NCBI GenBank assembly: GCA_026393955.1
Contig: JAPKZE010000232.1
Location: forward strand, 1-6,912
Direction: 5' to 3'
Source: Candidatus Aminicenantota bacterium
GTDB lineage: Bacteria; Acidobacteriota; Aminicenantia; Aminicenantales; Saccharicenantaceae
Length of the DNA stretch: 6,912 bases
Shown here in pieces: positions 5,358 to 6,912 of this stretch (position 1 is its first letter; each line of letters starts with the position of its first letter). The position numbers and the translations under genes were made by a program. Under the pieces are notes generated by a model that did not search any database, was not told where the DNA came from, and saw only the letters and a list, made by a program, of their open reading frames with translations.

Positions 5358-6585
5358 CGCTCCGGCGAAGCGGACAGGGCGGCCGCGGTGGCCGTGGTTC
5401 GCCGCGCCGATCCTCCTCGCCGCGGCCGCGGTCGCCGTCTTCAAGCTGGCGCCGCGGGCCCCGGCTGGGCGCGTCGCGGCCCTCTGGTCGGAGCGCGGCG
5501 TCGCCAAGCCCAACGTCCTCCTGATCACGCTGGACACGACCCGGGCCGACCACCTGGCCTGCTACGGCTATCCCGGTGTCGCGACGCCGAACCTCGACGC
5601 CATCGCCGGACGGGGCGTTCTCTTCGAGCAGGCGGCCACGGCCACCCCGCTGACCCTGCCGGCCCACACGACCATCATGACCGGCATGCTCCCGACCTAT
5701 CACGGCGTCCGGGTCAACGGCAACACCGCCCTCGGCGACGACCAGACGACGCTGGCCGAGGTCCTGGCCGGCCGGGGCTACGAGACGGGCGCGTTCATCG
5801 CCGCCTTCGTCCTCGACGGCCGCTGGGGCCTCAAGCAGGGCTTCGCCCATTACGACGACCGGTTCGACCTCAAGAAATACAAGCACCTCGATCTCGGCGA
5901 GGTCCAGCGGCCCGGCAACGAGGTCGTCGACGCGGCCCTGGCCTGGCTCGAGGCGGAGAAGTCCAAGCCGTTCTTTGCCTGGGTCCATCTCTACGATCCC
6001 CATGTGCCCTATGCTCCGCCCGAGCCCTATGCCTCGATCTATGCGCGGCGCGGGCCGGCCGGCCCCTACGACGGCGAGATCGCCTTCATGGACGAGCAGG
6101 TCGGGCGGCTGACAGGCTGGCTGGCGAAGAACGGTCTGGACTCTTCGTCGGCGACCATGGGGAGGGCCTGGGGAGCCACGGCGAGGGCACGCACGGCTAC
6201 TTCGTGTACGATTATGCGCTGCACGTGCCGCTCGTCGTGGCCGCTCCCTTCGACGCCCTCAAGGGCAAGCGCGTGCCTTCGCAGGTCAGCACGGCCGACG
6301 TTTTCCCGACCATCCTCGACCTCGTCGGGGCCGCCTCGCCCGTCAAGACCCAGGGCCGTTCGCTCGCGAGCCTGCTGTTCGATCCGAAGAGCGGTGACGA
6401 TGTCCCGGCTTACGGCGAAGCCATGGCCTCGAACATCCAGTTCGGCTGGAGCCCCCTGCACGCCCTCCGGACGCCGCGCTACAAGTATATCGACGCGCCG
6501 CGGCCGGAGCTCTACGATCTCTCCCGGGACGCCGGGGAGCTGGACAATGTCATCGCCGCATCCCCCGACGTGGCCCAGAGGATGA
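5329..6585 (+). CDS. Sulfatase-like (alkaline phosphatase superfamily) protein, N-terminal part; frame broken near 6142
   Basis: As read, the frame gives 418 residues, but only the first 271 (to base 6141) resemble the family. The rest is Arg/Ser/Pro-rich out-of-frame translation ending at a chance TGA. The start overlaps the GH116 gene by 29 bases and has AGGA three bases upstream. A basic start and one hydrophobic helix (about residues 23-39) suggest a signal anchor with the enzyme outside the membrane. NVLLITLDTTRADH (62-75) carries the first metal-binding Asp (Asp69). TPLTLPAHTTIMTG (106-119) is the active-site segment. Aligned to the sulfatase CxPSRxxxxTG motif, Thr109 stands where the modified Cys/Ser should be and His113 replaces Arg. 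A phosphatase, phosphodiesterase or transferase role is therefore as likely as sulfatase. The frame is lost just before the second metal-binding motif (GDHGE), so the product as read would lack metal ligands and be inactive. Confidence 0.82.
   Translation: MPGKRVRTNSAPAKRTGRPRWPWFAAPILLAAAAVAVFKLAPRAPAGRVAALWSERGVAKPNVLLITLDTTRADHLACYGYPGVATPNLDAIAGRGVLFEQAATATPLTLPAHTTIMTGMLPTYHGVRVNGNTALGDDQTTLAEVLAGRGYETGAFIAAFVLDGRWGLKQGFAHYDDRFDLKKYKHLDLGEVQRPGNEVVDAALAWLEAEKSKPFFAWVHLYDPHVPYAPPEPYASIYARRGPAGPYDGEIAFMDEQVGRLTGWLAKNGLDSSSATMGRAWGATARARTATSCTIMRCTCRSSWPLPSTPSRASACLRRSARPTFSRPSSTSSGPPRPSRPRAVRSRACCSIRRAVTMSRLTAKPWPRTSSSAGAPCTPSGRRATSISTRRGRSSTISPGTPGSWTMSSPHPPTWPRG
6139..6153 (+). other. 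Frameshift point, probably a small deletion
   Basis: Family-like sequence runs in one frame to the Asp codon at 6139-6141 (WLAKNGLD). It resumes in another frame with FVGDHGEGLG from 6144. Only eight bases (6142-6149) separate LD from GDH. Members of this family, from memory, have about six or seven residues there (a beta strand such as STLVVVV), that is 18-21 bases. The shortfall of 10 or 13 bases explains both the missing strand and the shift in frame better than one lost base does. No recognisable slippery heptamer or pause stem is seen, so programmed frameshifting is unlikely. Confidence 0.75.
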
Positions 6586-6912
6586 AGGGACAGCTCGACC
6601 GGCTCATGGCCGAGACGAGCCGGGACGCGCCCGCGCCCCAGGCCGCCGACCTCGACAAGGAGACCATGGAGCGGCTCTCGGCCCTCGGCTACGTCGGCGC
6701 CCCCGTAGCGGCCCGCAAGGCCTCCGGCGCGGGAGGATCGCTGGCCGATCCCAAGGACAAGCTCGGGGTCTTCATGGCCGTCACCAGGGCGGGGGAGCTC
6801 ATCCTCGAGGAAAAATATACCGAGGCCGTGAGGCCGCTCGAGGCGGCGCTCCGCGAGGAGCCGGCCATTCCCCAGGCTTTGCTCCTGCTGGCGACGTGCT
6901 ACGTCGAGCTGG
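6144..6912 (+). pseudogene. Continuation of the sulfatase-like gene in the shifted frame, with TPR repeats; runs off the window
   Basis: This 256-codon stretch is open to the last base of the window and has no start codon of its own where the homology resumes. It begins with GDHGEGLGSHGE (from 6150), which holds the second metal-binding Asp-His pair of sulfatase-like enzymes. HGYFVYDYALHVPLVV, a TADVFPTILDLVG block and LYDLSRDAGELDNV follow, all typical of the C-terminal half of the domain. The linker LDKETMERLSALGYVG (about 6647-6694) is the familiar join to TPR repeats in Acidobacteria-type fusions. A first TPR-like helix pair follows (AVTRAGELILEEKYTEAV, then PLEAALREEPAIPQALLLLA), and a second repeat starts at the edge. 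TPRs usually mediate protein-protein contact. The conserved sequence past the break implies a recent mutation or a sequence error, not an old pseudogene. Confidence 0.75.

Noticed and set aside
6142..6585. The 147-codon tail of the sulfatase-like frame after the break, considered as a novel C-terminal domain
   Set aside because: It is Ser/Arg/Pro-rich, while the other frame over the same bases gives clear family sequence. The tail is out-of-frame translation.
1..6912. CRISPR arrays, tRNA/rRNA genes, insertion sequences, riboswitches and terminators
   Set aside because: No regularly spaced repeats, tRNA-like arms, transposase motifs, inverted terminal repeats or stem-plus-T-run were seen, and almost every base lies in a coding region.

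Overview
This is a very GC-rich window (most third codon positions are G or C). It is packed with plus-strand genes that abut or overlap: three junctions are 1 to 29 bases of overlap or spacing, and there is no non-coding stretch longer than a few bases. It looks like the interior of one bacterial operon, with no visible promoter or terminator. GC content, the sulfatase-like/TPR fusion and an exported GH116 enzyme would suit an Acidobacteriota- or Aminicenantes-type bacterium. That placement is a guess from style; there is no marker gene.

Layout: (1) positions 1-561, the C-terminal 186 residues of a ROK-family sugar kinase lacking the usual zinc/sugar-binding motif; (2) 563-1372, a SIS-domain protein of the UPF0309 type, a presumed phosphosugar-binding isomerase or deaminase; (3) 1369-2574, a 12-helix MFS transporter resembling the fucose/glucose-type sugar porters; (4) 2571-5357, a 928-residue exported GH116 (glucosylceramidase/beta-glucosidase-type, DUF608) glycosidase with a twin-arginine-like signal peptide; (5) 5329 to the window end, a membrane-anchored sulfatase-like (alkaline phosphatase superfamily) protein running into TPR repeats. 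Gene 5 is interrupted near 6142-6149 by a frameshift that looks like a small deletion.

Inferred pathway: the GH116 enzyme acts outside the cytoplasmic membrane and releases a sugar from a glycoside. The MFS protein imports it, the ROK kinase phosphorylates it, and the SIS protein handles the phosphosugar. ATGA overlaps between SIS and MFS and between MFS and GH116 suggest translational coupling. The sulfatase-like/TPR protein may belong to the same unit, but its role is open: it has Thr where sulfatases need Cys or Ser, so sulfate-ester hydrolysis should not be assumed.

Nothing here is clearly a new defence or mobile system. The points most worth checking are the reading-frame break in gene 5, the unusual kinase, the Thr-type sulfatase site, and the substrate of the kinase-isomerase-porter-GH116 set.
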